Source: Bacteroides reticulotermitis JCM 10512 (GTDB lineage Bacteria; Bacteroidota; Bacteroidia; Bacteroidales; Bacteroidaceae). Taken from it: a stretch of DNA of 64,000 bases. Shown here piece by piece: positions 1 to 10,246 of this stretch. Below the pieces are notes generated by a model. That model was not told the origin of the DNA. It ran no database searches and worked only from the letters and a program-made list of their open reading frames with translations. The stretch is from assembly GCF_000517545.1 (NCBI RefSeq), contig NZ_BAIV01000013.1:1-64000 (forward strand), read 5' to 3'. The position numbers were made by a program, and so were the translations under genes. Each line of letters opens with the position of its first letter. The stretch's first letter is position 1.

Positions 1-505
1 GGGAATCTATGTGACGGAACTCACCGATGACGGACTGAGCGTCAAACGAAATGAGAGTGGACTCCCTACCTTGAAGAAGAAAATCTGTGGTAACGCTTTC
101 GAGGGTACCAATATTTATAAGAAGAATGGCTACTACTATTTGTTCGCTTCCATTGGCAGTTGCTGCAACGGCGTTAACAGCAGTTATAAAGTCGTAGTGG
201 GACGTTCTACCGATCTACTTGGCCCGTACGTTGACAAGAAAGGAAAAGGAATGCTTGATAATAGTTGGGAATTAGTTCTGGAAGGCAATATGCAGAAATG
301 GATAGGCCCCGGGCATAACTCGACTATTATCCAGGATGATCAAGGTACGGATTGGATGATTTATCATAGCTATCTGAAAACAGGCAATGAAGTCGGAGGC
401 CGCCTGGGAATGCTGGATCGTGTACAATGGACAGATGACGCATGGCCATACATCAAGAACTGTATACCATCCAATTCAGATTTGATACCCGTGTTTAATA
501 ACTAA
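1..505 (+). CDS. GH43 family glycosidase, C-terminal part (cut by window edge)
   Basis: The frame is open from base 2 and has no start in the window, so only the last ~167 residues are seen. It closely resembles the C-terminal half of the complete GH43 at 17529-18533: both share AFEGT/AYEGT with the catalytic acid Glu, the YYYLFASIGSCC segment, VVGRS, GPGHNS/GTGHNS and a GGR-LMLDR blade. That pattern fits arabinanase-like GH43 five-bladed propellers, which act on arabinan- or xylan-type linkages. The product is probably secreted, but its signal peptide lies outside the window. It sits 41 bp upstream of the IPT/NHL lipoprotein and is likely in the same transcription unit. The exact substrate cannot be read from the sequence. 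Confidence 0.85.
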   Translation, partial: GIYVTELTDDGLSVKRNESGLPTLKKKICGNAFEGTNIYKKNGYYYLFASIGSCCNGVNSSYKVVVGRSTDLLGPYVDKKGKGMLDNSWELVLEGNMQKWIGPGHNSTIIQDDQGTDWMIYHSYLKTGNEVGGRLGMLDRVQWTDDAWPYIKNCIPSNSDLIPVFNN

Positions 506-546
506 AAAATAAAGCATATTAATTAATCTTTTAAAATCCATGTATT

Positions 547-1941
547 ATGAAATTAAAAACAAGAAGTGATGGATGGCGTATCCAATGGATATTGTTCGCA
601 TTGGTCACCCTGTGCTTTGCAAGCTGCAAAGATGATGACGGGCAGGCGGAACCTGCTTTCGATCCAAGCAAACCGATTGTTATAACAGACTTTACACCTA
701 AAGAAGGTGGATTAGGTAGCCGTTTAGTGGTGTATGGAGATAATTTTGGAAATGATATTTCTAAGATCAGAGTAACCATTGGCGGGCAAAAGGCAAATGT
801 AATTGGAATTAAGAATCAAAGTTTATATTGTTTTGTTCCGGCAAGAGCTTATGATGGAGGAATTGAAGTGAGCATTGTTGGAGATGAAGGAGAAGAAGTT
901 GCTTATACAGAAGCAGAGGAGAAATTTGTCTATAAGAAAAAGATGTTAGTAACAACTCTTCTAGGAGTAACAAAGCCGGAAATAACAGACGAAAATTCAA
1001 ATTTTGATGTGAAGAATGGTCCATGGACCGATTGTGGTGGACTAGAAAAAATGGAATGGATGGTTTTTGATCCCAACAACAAAAATCGATTGTACGTTTG
1101 TGGTGGAGCGAAATCGCATCGAATAGTTGATTTTGATGAAGAAACATTGGGGACGATCTCTTTTAGTGGGGGAGCTTCTGGAAATGCTAATATTTTGAGT
1201 TTCACAAACGATGGTCAGTTAATTGTTGTTCGGGATATAGCCAATGAGACGACCAATGCTCTATTTTTCTTTTCACCCGAATCTAATTTTACAGCACAAA
1301 CAAAAGCCATGACTGCCCGTGGGTGCAGAGCGGCGATTCCTCATCCTGTCAATGGAGAAATCTATACATCCAGGTATGATAAAGGATGGATAGGCAGATA
1401 TGATCCGGTAACAGGAGAGAACGAACCCAGTAAGATACAAATGTATCGTGCGAGTATCGAATTGTTTGTAGCAATCCATCCGACAGGAAACTATATGTAT
1501 ATCATGGTGAGAAACCGGCACGTCATCTATCGGGCTGATTATAACTGGGAGACAAAAACATTTGGTACTCCTTACCTGGCATCTGGAAAAGATGGTGAAA
1601 CTGGTTGCGTAGACGGAGTGGGTAGTATGGTTCGGATGAACCAGCCGCAGCAGGGATGCTTCGCCCCAAATCCCGACTATGCAGGACAGGCGGATGAGTA
1701 TGACTTCTATTTCGTAGACAAACAGAATCAATGTGTTCGAGTCATGACACCGGCGGGAAAAGTTACCGTATATGCCGGACGTCCGAATGGTGATGGCGCG
1801 AAAGGTTTTAATGACGGCGATTTGCGTACACAAGCTCGTTTTAATTATCCGGCAAGCATCGTGTATGATGAAGTGAGAGGATGGCTTTTGGTGGGAGATT
1901 CCAATAATCACCGCATCCGTAAAATTGCTTATGAAGAATAA
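547..1941 (+). CDS. Surface lipoprotein with IPT/TIG domain and NHL-type beta-propeller
   Basis: 464 aa. A signal peptide ends in a lipobox (FAS-Cys27), followed by an Asp-rich stretch (KDDDG) typical of surface-exposed Bacteroides lipoproteins. Residues ~43-130 form an IPT/TIG immunoglobulin-like domain (ITDFTPKEGG...VYGDNFG). The rest looks like an NHL/six-bladed propeller, with repeats ending in GDSNNHRIRKI. Proteins of this architecture are encoded beside SusC/SusD pairs and are thought to be glycan-binding surface proteins (SGBP); binding here is inferred from position and fold. The gene is followed immediately by SusC. Confidence 0.8.
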   Translation: MKLKTRSDGWRIQWILFALVTLCFASCKDDDGQAEPAFDPSKPIVITDFTPKEGGLGSRLVVYGDNFGNDISKIRVTIGGQKANVIGIKNQSLYCFVPARAYDGGIEVSIVGDEGEEVAYTEAEEKFVYKKKMLVTTLLGVTKPEITDENSNFDVKNGPWTDCGGLEKMEWMVFDPNNKNRLYVCGGAKSHRIVDFDEETLGTISFSGGASGNANILSFTNDGQLIVVRDIANETTNALFFFSPESNFTAQTKAMTARGCRAAIPHPVNGEIYTSRYDKGWIGRYDPVTGENEPSKIQMYRASIELFVAIHPTGNYMYIMVRNRHVIYRADYNWETKTFGTPYLASGKDGETGCVDGVGSMVRMNQPQQGCFAPNPDYAGQADEYDFYFVDKQNQCVRVMTPAGKVTVYAGRPNGDGAKGFNDGDLRTQARFNYPASIVYDEVRGWLLVGDSNNHRIRKIAYEE

Positions 1942-1962
1942 TTAATGATAAACACACATAAT

Positions 1963-4900
1963 ATGATTAGAAAATTTTTATCAACATGTTTGTTATTACT
2001 GGGATTCTCTGTCTGCGTTCTTGCCCAAGAGAATATCGTAGTAACAGGTATTGTGACTGACACAAATAAAGAGCCCATTATTGGTGTGAATGTGTCTATT
2101 GCAGATATGCCGGGCTTGGGAGCTATTACGGATATATATGGAAAATATATGCTTAAAATGCCACCTTACCATAAGCTGATTTTCACTTCTATTGGATATG
2201 ATAAACTGGAAGTTTTGGTAAAAGAACAGCGGGTGGTCAACGTTGTTATGAAAGAATCTGAGGCTACAAGTCTTGACGAAGTCGTAATTACAGGTACCGG
2301 TGTGCAAAGGAAAATAGCCGTAACAGGTGCAATTACCAATGTAGATGTCGAGGAGTTGAAGAGTACACCTAGTTCATCCATGGCAGATGCTTTGGCTGGT
2401 GTTGTACCCGGCATTCAGGCGATGCAGAGCAATGGACGTCCGGGTACGGTATCCGAATTCTGGATACGCAGTATTTCTACTTTTGGAGCCAACAGTTCGG
2501 CTTTGGTTTTGGTTGATGGTTTTGAGCGCGACCTAAATGAAGTAAACGTAGAGGACGTAGAATCTTTTAGTGTATTGAAAGATGCGTCTGCTACTGCTAT
2601 TTATGGTAGCAAAGGTGCCAATGGGGTTATTTTGATCAATACTCGCAGAGGTAAAGAGGGCAAAATAAACATTAACGCCAAGATCGAAGGCTTTTACAGT
2701 ATGCCTACTAAACTCCCCGATTTTGCGAATGGATATACGTACGCATCTATGGCAAATGAGGCAAAAATAGCCCGTAATCAGGAGCCACTCTATCAGCAAG
2801 AGGAACTGGACGTTTTCCGCTTGGGGCTTGATCCCGATATATATCCCGATGTAGATTGGATGGATTTAATGTTACGCAAAACTTCTCAGAGTTCTCGGGC
2901 TTCATTGAATATGACCGGAGGAGGTAAAACTGCGCGTTACTACGTAGGAGGTAGCTACCAAAATCAACAAGGTATATACAAAACAGATAAGTCATTAAAA
3001 GATTATAATACCAATGCCAATTTCCAGAAATGGACTTATCGTATGAATGTAGATATCGATATTACCCAATCAACCCTTTTGCAAGTTGGTGTTTCCGGTT
3101 CGTTGCGGAAGCAAAATGACCCCGGAGTTGGTACAAATGCTATTTGGACAGCACTTATGGGAATTAATCCCATTTTGATGCCAATAGAGTATTCGAATGG
3201 ATATATACCAGCTAACAAGGATAATGATGATAATAATGATAACGATATCGATCGTTTTAACCCCTATACTCAGGCCACGCAAACTGGTTACAACGAAAGC
3301 TGGCAAAACAATATCCAGACCAATGTTACACTCGAGCAAAAACTGGATTTTATAACCAAAGGGCTTAAGTTTATCGGCAGATTCGGATATGATACGGAGA
3401 ACTCAAACTGGATTAAACGCGTGAAATGGCCGGAGATGTGGACTGCCCGTAGCTATCGTGAGTCTGATGGAACATTGAACTTTGACCGTGCCAAGGAGGA
3501 ACAAAAAATGACGCAATCATCTGGCTCGAATGGATTGAGAAACGAGTTTTTCGAATGGGAAATGCACTATAATCGTGGTTTTAAAGATCATCATACCGGA
3601 GCTGTGATAAAATATACACAATCGTCGAAAGTATTCAATCAGGGTATCGGTACAGACCTGAAAAATGGCGTTGCTCGTCGTAATCAAGGTTTGGCAGGAC
3701 GTGTTAACTATAATTGGATGTATCGCTATTTTATTGACTTCAATTTTGGATATACCGGTTCGGAGAACTTTCACAGAGACAACCGTTTTGGCTTTTTTCC
3801 TGCCGTATCCGGAGCATGGAACGTAGCGGAAGAATCTTTCATCAAGAATAATCTGAAATGGGTCAATATGTTTAAGATCCGCTATTCCTGGGGGAAAACA
3901 GGTAATGACAATTTAGGAGACATCCGTTTCCCTTACCTATATACCATCGAAACAATGATGACGGATGAGACTACGCCTAAACCCACGGGAGGCTACCAAT
4001 TTGCGGACCCTGGCTACGACAGATACTATGGTGGTATGCGCTATTCTAATGTAGCTTCAGCCAATGTCTCTTGGGAGATTTCCACCAAGCAGGATTTGGG
4101 TATTGATTTTTCACTTTTCGACGATAAACTGACCGGTGAAGTTGATTATTATAAGGAAAAAAGAGAAGGTATCTATTTGGGGCGTGACTATCTACCTTGG
4201 ATCACAGGTTTGGAAAGCACTCCATCTGCTAATGTGGGTATCGTGAAAACTGAGGGATTTGATGGTCGTTTCTCGTTTAAGCATAAGCTTGATAAGGTAA
4301 ATCTGACGATACGAGGCAACGTGACTTATGGTAAAAACGAAATTGTGGAACGCGATGAAGAAAATAGTATCTACTGGTATAAGAAGCAAGCAGGTCATCG
4401 TGTGAATCAAGCTATGGGATTGGTAGCGTTGGGCTTATTCAAAGATTATGAAGAGATTCGTAACTGGCCGTCACAATTCGGAGAACTAATGCCGGGGGAT
4501 ATTAAGTATAAAGATATTAATGGAGATGGCGTGATCGATGATAATGACAGGGTGGCTATTGGAGCTACTACGAAACCTAACTTTACGTATGGTTTCGGTA
4601 TATCTGCCCAATGGAAAGGATTGGACGTGAACGTACACTTCCAAGGAGTCGGCAAATCATCTTATTTTATAAATGGCTCTACGGTTTATATGTTCTCATC
4701 AGGTGACTGGGGAAATATTATGCAAGAAATGGCGGAAGGCAACCGATGGATTCTAGGTGTAAATGAAGATCCGAATGCCGATTACCCCCGGTTGACTTAT
4801 GGGAATAACAGTAACAATAACCGTGCTTCTACCTTCTGGCTTAGAGATGGAGCTTATCTCCGTCTAAAAACGTTGGATGTTGGTTATTCACTCCCGAAAT

Positions 4901-5067
4901 CTTTGGTTCGCAAGGCCCATATGAATACAGTACGCTTTTTCTTTACCGGTACCAACCTGTTAACTTTCTCCAAGTTTAAACTTTGGGACCCGGAAATGGG
5001 AAGCTCGACCGGAAAGACATATCCGCTTACCAAAACCCTATCCTTGGGTGTGTCTGTTAATTTATAA
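1963..5067 (+). CDS. SusC-like TonB-dependent outer-membrane transporter
   Basis: About 1034 aa from the chosen ATG at 1963, which directly precedes a classic signal peptide (MIRKFLSTC...VLAQ); an upstream in-frame ATG at 1945 adds only six polar residues. Next come a carboxypeptidase-regulatory-like N-terminal domain (VTGIVTDTNKEPIIGVNV), a TonB-box-like stretch (SLDEVVITGTG), a plug domain with the SusC signature (DASATAIYGSKGANGVILI) and a 22-strand-type barrel ending in an aromatic-rich C terminus. It imports large oligosaccharides and works with the adjacent SusD. This marks the core of the PUL. Confidence 0.95.
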   Translation: MIRKFLSTCLLLLGFSVCVLAQENIVVTGIVTDTNKEPIIGVNVSIADMPGLGAITDIYGKYMLKMPPYHKLIFTSIGYDKLEVLVKEQRVVNVVMKESEATSLDEVVITGTGVQRKIAVTGAITNVDVEELKSTPSSSMADALAGVVPGIQAMQSNGRPGTVSEFWIRSISTFGANSSALVLVDGFERDLNEVNVEDVESFSVLKDASATAIYGSKGANGVILINTRRGKEGKININAKIEGFYSMPTKLPDFANGYTYASMANEAKIARNQEPLYQQEELDVFRLGLDPDIYPDVDWMDLMLRKTSQSSRASLNMTGGGKTARYYVGGSYQNQQGIYKTDKSLKDYNTNANFQKWTYRMNVDIDITQSTLLQVGVSGSLRKQNDPGVGTNAIWTALMGINPILMPIEYSNGYIPANKDNDDNNDNDIDRFNPYTQATQTGYNESWQNNIQTNVTLEQKLDFITKGLKFIGRFGYDTENSNWIKRVKWPEMWTARSYRESDGTLNFDRAKEEQKMTQSSGSNGLRNEFFEWEMHYNRGFKDHHTGAVIKYTQSSKVFNQGIGTDLKNGVARRNQGLAGRVNYNWMYRYFIDFNFGYTGSENFHRDNRFGFFPAVSGAWNVAEESFIKNNLKWVNMFKIRYSWGKTGNDNLGDIRFPYLYTIETMMTDETTPKPTGGYQFADPGYDRYYGGMRYSNVASANVSWEISTKQDLGIDFSLFDDKLTGEVDYYKEKREGIYLGRDYLPWITGLESTPSANVGIVKTEGFDGRFSFKHKLDKVNLTIRGNVTYGKNEIVERDEENSIYWYKKQAGHRVNQAMGLVALGLFKDYEEIRNWPSQFGELMPGDIKYKDINGDGVIDDNDRVAIGATTKPNFTYGFGISAQWKGLDVNVHFQGVGKSSYFINGSTVYMFSSGDWGNIMQEMAEGNRWILGVNEDPNADYPRLTYGNNSNNNRASTFWLRDGAYLRLKTLDVGYSLPKSLVRKAHMNTVRFFFTGTNLLTFSKFKLWDPEMGSSTGKTYPLTKTLSLGVSVNL

Positions 5068-5081
5068 AAAGAAATACACAT

Positions 5082-7184
5082 ATGAAAAAGATAATAGCGA
5101 TTTTATCCTTTGCAGCAGGACTTGTTTCCTTGACAGGGTGCTCTGACTATTTGGACTCAGACTATATTTTTGATGAGCGCATGTCCATAGAGGATGTATT
5201 CAGTAACAAAGATTACACCAATGAGTGGTTGGCGCGAGGCTATGCCTTTCTGTCCAACGGTTACTTGCAGGATGTAAGTAGCAAAAAATTTGTACCTTTC
5301 AATTTTGCAGATGATATGTATTATTGGGAAGATGGTGGCGCCGATGGTTACAGAAAGTGGAAAAGTGGTCAATACAATGAAAACGGAGTATACGGTTCAA
5401 GTCAGGGCATCTGGCAGAATGCGTATAAAGGTATTCGCCAAGTGTCTGTCTTTCTGAACTACATCGATATGAACAAGGAGTTCACACCGGAAGAAATAAC
5501 CGACTTTAAAGGTCAGGCACATTTCTTGAGAGCTTATTTCTATTGGTTGATGCTTCGTGCATACGGTCCGATACCTCTAATTCCGAACGAAGGGATCGAC
5601 TATACCAAAGAATACGCTGAGATAGCATATCCACGTGGCTCATACGATGAATGTGTGGAATATATCACCGGTGAATTGTTGATGGCAGCTAATGCCTTGC
5701 CATCTAGCTATCAACGTGCGGTACAGGATATCAACCGTCCCACGAAGGGAGCTGCGCTTGCCCTGCGTGCCAAAGTACTTTTGTATGCAGCCAGTCCGTT
5801 GTTTAACGGTAAGGCGCCCGAAATGGTTGCCTCGGCTTTGGTCAACAAAGATGGAAAACGTCTGTTACCGGCTACTTATGACGAGTCGAAATGGGCAAAA
5901 GCTGCTGCGGCTGCTAAAGATGTAATGGATCTAGGTGAATATCATTTGCATGTAGCCAATTATAATGCTAATATAGGTGATGTGGCTTACCCCCATACAA
6001 TTACGCCACCGGTTGACAACGATTTCTCTGAGCAGGATTGGCCGAATGGTTGGAGAAACATAGACCCGTTCCAATCATATCGTGAGTTGTTCGATGGCTC
6101 GATCATTGCCAGTAACAACGAAGAATTGATTTTTACCCGCGGTACAAATCAAGGTAGCGAAGGGGTAGGTGTTATGGTGCTTCATCAATTACCCCGCAGC
6201 GGTGGAGGAGGATACGGCTCGCATGGTATGACACAAAAGCAATGTGATGCGTATTACATGAACGATGGTACGGACTGTCCGGGTATGAATAGCATGTATC
6301 AGGGCTATGCCGGATATGAAGGACGCTACAATACAGAACCAAGACCCGCCGGATATGTGACGGCTACTGAGCTTGCCCAATATCCGGAACTTGGACCTAT
6401 CGGTACGGATGTATCCAAGCAATACGTACAACGCGAACCACGTTTCTACGCCTCGGTAGCTTATAACGGAAGTACATGGCATTTGCTGAATGCATCACTG
6501 GACGCAAGTGAGGCTAAAAACATTCCGATATTCTATTATCGGGGTGGATATAAGGGATACAACAACGGATATACAAGTGGTTATAGCCTGCAAACCGGTA
6601 TTGGGGTGAAGAAGTATGTGCATCCGGATGACATTAGTAACACGGAGAAAACGTCTTATGACCAGAGCCGCATAGAAAAAAAGGTTGATCCGGCCATTCG
6701 CTATGCAGAGATTCTGCTAATCTACGCAGAAGCTTTGAATGAGTTAACGGGAACCTATGAAATACCTTCATGGGATGGAAGCAAAACACATACTGTCAGT
6801 CGTGATGCCAACGAGATGAAGAAAGGCATCCGCCCGATTCGTTGCCGTGCCGGAGTGCCCGATTATAGCATGGACGTGTACAGCAATCAAGATCAATTCC
6901 GTATCAAGGTGAAGCGCGAATGGCAGATCGAGTTCTTTGCCGAAGGACATCGTTACTTTGATCTTCGTCGTTGGATGGATGCTCCGGTGGAAGAGGCTGT
7001 TCCGGTATACGGATGTAATATGTTAGCTTCCGAAGCAATGAAAGACCAGTTCCATATTCCGTCGATGACTACTACATTGCCTACAATCTTTGCCAACAAG
7101 ATGTGGTTGTGGCCAATCAACCATAGCGAGTTGAAGCATAACGAAAATCTGGTTCAGAACCCGGGATGGACAAACCCTGAATAA
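5082..7184 (+). CDS. SusD-like glycan-binding lipoprotein
   Basis: 700 aa, starting 14 bp after the SusC stop. The signal peptide ends with LTG-Cys20, then SDYLDSD, the usual SusD N terminus. RagB/SusD motifs are clear: FLRAYFYWLMLRAYGPIPLI in the N-terminal TPR region and the C-terminal block IRYAEILLIYAEALNEL with FFAEGHRYFDLRRW. It forms the lid of the SusC pore and captures the glycan at the cell surface. It is longer than average for the family (usually 500-600 aa), as in SusD proteins of alpha-mannan PULs. Confidence 0.95.
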   Translation: MKKIIAILSFAAGLVSLTGCSDYLDSDYIFDERMSIEDVFSNKDYTNEWLARGYAFLSNGYLQDVSSKKFVPFNFADDMYYWEDGGADGYRKWKSGQYNENGVYGSSQGIWQNAYKGIRQVSVFLNYIDMNKEFTPEEITDFKGQAHFLRAYFYWLMLRAYGPIPLIPNEGIDYTKEYAEIAYPRGSYDECVEYITGELLMAANALPSSYQRAVQDINRPTKGAALALRAKVLLYAASPLFNGKAPEMVASALVNKDGKRLLPATYDESKWAKAAAAAKDVMDLGEYHLHVANYNANIGDVAYPHTITPPVDNDFSEQDWPNGWRNIDPFQSYRELFDGSIIASNNEELIFTRGTNQGSEGVGVMVLHQLPRSGGGGYGSHGMTQKQCDAYYMNDGTDCPGMNSMYQGYAGYEGRYNTEPRPAGYVTATELAQYPELGPIGTDVSKQYVQREPRFYASVAYNGSTWHLLNASLDASEAKNIPIFYYRGGYKGYNNGYTSGYSLQTGIGVKKYVHPDDISNTEKTSYDQSRIEKKVDPAIRYAEILLIYAEALNELTGTYEIPSWDGSKTHTVSRDANEMKKGIRPIRCRAGVPDYSMDVYSNQDQFRIKVKREWQIEFFAEGHRYFDLRRWMDAPVEEAVPVYGCNMLASEAMKDQFHIPSMTTTLPTIFANKMWLWPINHSELKHNENLVQNPGWTNPE

Positions 7185-7202
7185 CCCTTTAGAAACCGAA
7201 AA

Positions 7203-8219
7203 ATGAAGAATATACACTATTTATTTTTAGGCTTGGTGGCCGCAATAGGCCTTACAGCCTGCAACAATGAGTGGGAAGACGAACAGTATTTGCAGCAGGC
7301 GTCTTTCAAAGCGAATGTAAATGATCAAGGAGTGACAACGACTTATGTTCGTTTCAGACCCGGTGGAGTCGTCAAGTATGACCTGCCGATCCTGATGAGC
7401 GGGTCGACTGTAAATAAGCAGAACCGTATCATTCATGTCGGTCTAGACCCCGATACTTTGGCTATACTGAATAAGGAACAGTATGGACATCGGGAGGAAC
7501 TCTATTTCCGGCAACTGTCCGAGCAATACTATAATATGCCGGAAACTGCTGAAATGCGAGCAGGAGAATCCGTGACAGTATTCCCCATCGAGTTCACGCT
7601 AGACGAAACGCTGGATCAATCGGACAAATGGGTGTTACCGTTGCAGATATTGGAAGACCCGTCTTATGGCTATCAGGCTAATCCCCGCAAATATTACCGA
7701 AGAGCGATGCTGCGCCTACTTCCGTTTAACGACTATTCGGGTACGTACGATGCGAGTCAGTACAAATGTTATCTTGAAGGTGACAAAGCGAAACCGTTAA
7801 CTGTGACATCACAGCGGGCATTTGTGGTAGACGACCATACTATCTTCGTCTATGCAGGAACAAGAGACATTGACTTCCTCGACCGCAAGCAATACAAAAT
7901 ATTCATCCGCTTCACAGACGAAATTGTCGATTTACAGACTAAGAAACTTGAGATATGGACGGACAACCCTAATATCAGTTTTAATACGAAGGATGCTGAC
8001 GGCAAGGAGTGGGTACAGAGCTACTCTATGAGTGAGAGCATGGACCCATTGAAGGTCTACCTGAAGAAGATCTTTATCAGTCTCAATCTGCACTACACTT
8101 TCAAGGACATTACGCAGATCCCCGGACAGAAGATCAATTACGAAGTAGAAGGCTCGTTATCTATGGAGCGTAAGATCAATACATTGATCCCGGATGAAGA
8201 CCAGCAGATCGAGTGGTAA
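7203..8219 (+). CDS. DUF4973/DUF1735-type surface lipoprotein
   Basis: 338 aa lipoprotein (LTA-Cys20, then NNEWEDE). It has the arrangement seen in DUF1735 + DUF4973 proteins: an N-terminal beta-sandwich with TTYVRFRPGG and ADSVTVFPIEF-like strands, then a C-terminal lipocalin-like region ending in SLSMERK. Such proteins are common as the third gene after SusC/SusD and are presumed glycan-binding accessory proteins. No enzyme motif is visible. It starts 18 bp after SusD, so it is co-transcribed. The function is inferred from context only. Confidence 0.75.
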   Translation: MKNIHYLFLGLVAAIGLTACNNEWEDEQYLQQASFKANVNDQGVTTTYVRFRPGGVVKYDLPILMSGSTVNKQNRIIHVGLDPDTLAILNKEQYGHREELYFRQLSEQYYNMPETAEMRAGESVTVFPIEFTLDETLDQSDKWVLPLQILEDPSYGYQANPRKYYRRAMLRLLPFNDYSGTYDASQYKCYLEGDKAKPLTVTSQRAFVVDDHTIFVYAGTRDIDFLDRKQYKIFIRFTDEIVDLQTKKLEIWTDNPNISFNTKDADGKEWVQSYSMSESMDPLKVYLKKIFISLNLHYTFKDITQIPGQKINYEVEGSLSMERKINTLIPDEDQQIEW

Positions 8220-8327
8220 TGGAAATTTCGCTCTAAGTCTGAAATACTCTAAAATAAAGTCTTACCCTTTTTTATAGGGGGATTATACAATTGAGCTTTT
8301 TGACAATTAGATCATAACAAAACTCAG

Positions 8328-8353
8328 GAGAGTGCCCATTCCGGAGCACTCTC
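8328..8353 (+). terminator. Hairpin between DUF4973 lipoprotein and GH43
   Basis: GAGAGTGC and GCACTCTC form an 8-bp perfect stem around a 10-base loop that can close further (CC/GG). It is followed by TTGTAATTTT rather than a clean T-run. It lies only 22 bp before the next ATG, so it may be a weak terminator or a 5'-UTR structure that tunes expression of the GH43. Confidence 0.5.
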
Positions 8354-8375
8354 TTGTAATTTTAAAAGAAGACAG

Positions 8376-9692
8376 ATGAAAAGAAAAATGATACAAATGA
8401 TTCAGAGAATAGGCTTCGTTGCAGGCGTTGTTTGCCTGATGGCATGCGGAGGAAGCGACGACTCATTGCCAACCGGCGAAGAACCGGATAAGGGAGAGCC
8501 GGTACCTACGATCGCAGAACCGGTCACTAACCTTACGGCCAGAGAGACTGCCAAGGCCAATGAATTACAGTTAGGATGGAAGAACCCATCCGGTACGGCA
8601 GCCGTGGAGATCACCTACGTGTCGGAGGTTGAAAATAGTACTCCCACAACCCTCTATGCACGCACGAACGGAGCGGGAAGCATGACCTACCTACTCAAAC
8701 TGCCGACCTACGAAATCTACCGGATCGATGTTGTAGCCATTGATAACCGCGGGAAACGGTCTGAAAAGACAACTATCACAGGGAAACCAGCCAAAGAAGA
8801 TGCGATAGATCCTAGTGTAATAGTAGATTATACATTGCCGATTGCCGATCCCTTTGTGTTGTATCATGGGGGTAAATATTATGCTTATGGTACTCGTGTC
8901 AACGGTTTCGAAGTGTATATCTCCAAAGACCTGAAGCAGTGGAAGCGGAATGACATAAAGGCTTTATCGCCCGAAAACTCTTGGGGTACAAGATGGTATT
9001 GGGCTCCAGAAGTGTACTATGTAAAATCAAAGAATCTGTTTTATATGTTCTATTCTGTTGACGAGCATATCTGCGTAGCTACCGCAATAAGCCCCGAAGG
9101 CCCTTTTGTTCAGAGCATAAAGAAGCCTATCGTTGAGAATGAGAAAGGCATCGACACCTCGCTCTTTATAGATGATGACGGAACAGCTTACCTCTACTAT
9201 GTACGCTTCACGAGTGGAAACGTTATATGGGTGGCCGAAATGAATGATGATTTACAAAGCATTAAAACCGAAACGTTGACCAAATGTATCAGCGTGGAAA
9301 GCCCTTGGGAAAAAATACAAGGAACCATTGCCGAGGGTCCTTCCTTACTTAAAAGAGGAAGCACGTACTACCTGATCTATTCGGCCAACCACTATGAGAG
9401 TCAGGACTATGCTGTGGGATATGCCACGTCAAGTTCACCTAAAGGTCCATGGAAGAAATATACGGGTAATCCGATTCTGCGAAGAGACAAACCTGCTGCT
9501 TCCGGACTAGTCGGTACCGGGCATGGGGCGCCGTTCATTTGTGCAGACGGAAGTTATAAATACATTTATCATGCGCATGGCAGCACCACCAGTGTGGGAC
9601 CGCGTACCTCTTATATCAATGACTTCAATTTCTCGGAGAATGGCACAATCAGCATCAGTGGTGAAGCCATCAAGCCTGTAGTAGTCAAGTGA
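8376..9692 (+). CDS. GH43 family glycosidase, lipoprotein with N-terminal FN3-like domain
   Basis: 438 aa. The signal peptide and lipobox end at Cys24 (LMACGG). Residues ~45-137 form a beta-sandwich (FN3/DUF4959-like: VTNLTARE...LQLGWKNP). Residues ~150-438 are a GH43 five-bladed propeller. The catalytic triad is visible: Asp158 in IADPFVLY (base), Asp260 in GIDTSLF (pKa modulator) and Glu320 in IAEGPSLLK (acid). The conserved GTGHG is also present. As a surface lipoprotein it probably trims pentose side chains before import. It is the last plus-strand gene before a convergent GH2. Confidence 0.9.
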   Translation: MKRKMIQMIQRIGFVAGVVCLMACGGSDDSLPTGEEPDKGEPVPTIAEPVTNLTARETAKANELQLGWKNPSGTAAVEITYVSEVENSTPTTLYARTNGAGSMTYLLKLPTYEIYRIDVVAIDNRGKRSEKTTITGKPAKEDAIDPSVIVDYTLPIADPFVLYHGGKYYAYGTRVNGFEVYISKDLKQWKRNDIKALSPENSWGTRWYWAPEVYYVKSKNLFYMFYSVDEHICVATAISPEGPFVQSIKKPIVENEKGIDTSLFIDDDGTAYLYYVRFTSGNVIWVAEMNDDLQSIKTETLTKCISVESPWEKIQGTIAEGPSLLKRGSTYYLIYSANHYESQDYAVGYATSSSPKGPWKKYTGNPILRRDKPAASGLVGTGHGAPFICADGSYKYIYHAHGSTTSVGPRTSYINDFNFSENGTISISGEAIKPVVVK

Positions 9693-9708
9693 GAGAACTC
9701 GCATTCTT

Positions 9709-9741
9709 GTGCTATTCCTTCTGAAGGAATTCAGGTAGCAC
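9709..9741 (+). terminator. Hairpin after GH43
   Basis: GTGCTA...TAGCAC enclose TTCCTTC/GAAGGAA, giving a two-part stem starting 16 bp after the GH43 stop. It lacks a strong T-run but is placed as the end of the susCD transcription unit. Confidence 0.55.
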
Positions 9742-9855
9742 GAGGTGGGAGATAGACAAGCCTTTGGTATTGCGGTACAGCCCTCTATACAAAGGTTTGT
9801 TTTTTGCTTTCAGCCTTCAGTTTCTTGTGCAAGTAGTTGTTGCTCAGTGAGATGA

Positions 9856-9896
9856 GGCTGAAGCCCGGGCTGAAGGTAAAAAGCCCGGCTTCAGCC
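9856..9896. repeat. Long GC-rich inverted repeat
   Basis: GGCTGAAGCC-C-GGGCT pairs with AGCCCGGCTTCAGCC: 15 bp with one bulged C and a 10-base loop. This is far more GC-rich than its surroundings. It could be a bidirectional terminator between the convergent GH43 and GH2 genes or a dispersed palindromic element. Confidence 0.6.
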
Positions 9897-10246
9897 TTAA
9901 CCTTTTATGTACTAGTCGATTAATGTGAAAGCTGAAACCTGAAAGACAAAATCGGAACTTCGTTTTTGGGGCTGTTTTTGCCCAGCGTCTCCGAGGAGAT
10001 TATTTCATTTTCTTGTTTGTGAAAGCAAGATTGCTTGTAATACTGAGGGGTGGAGGGTGTGAAAAACAGCATTCAGAAGAGAGATTCGAGAGCTGTTTCT
10101 CCTAATTTTTTTTCAGAGTAAGTTCTATTTTGAATAAAATAAAGCGGTTGTTTGAATGAAATACCCCTGATTCTCTGGAAGTATAACACTGTCTATTTGG
10201 AAAGGAACTCAGACAACATGGGAGTGCCCCGCTACTCGATTCAAAA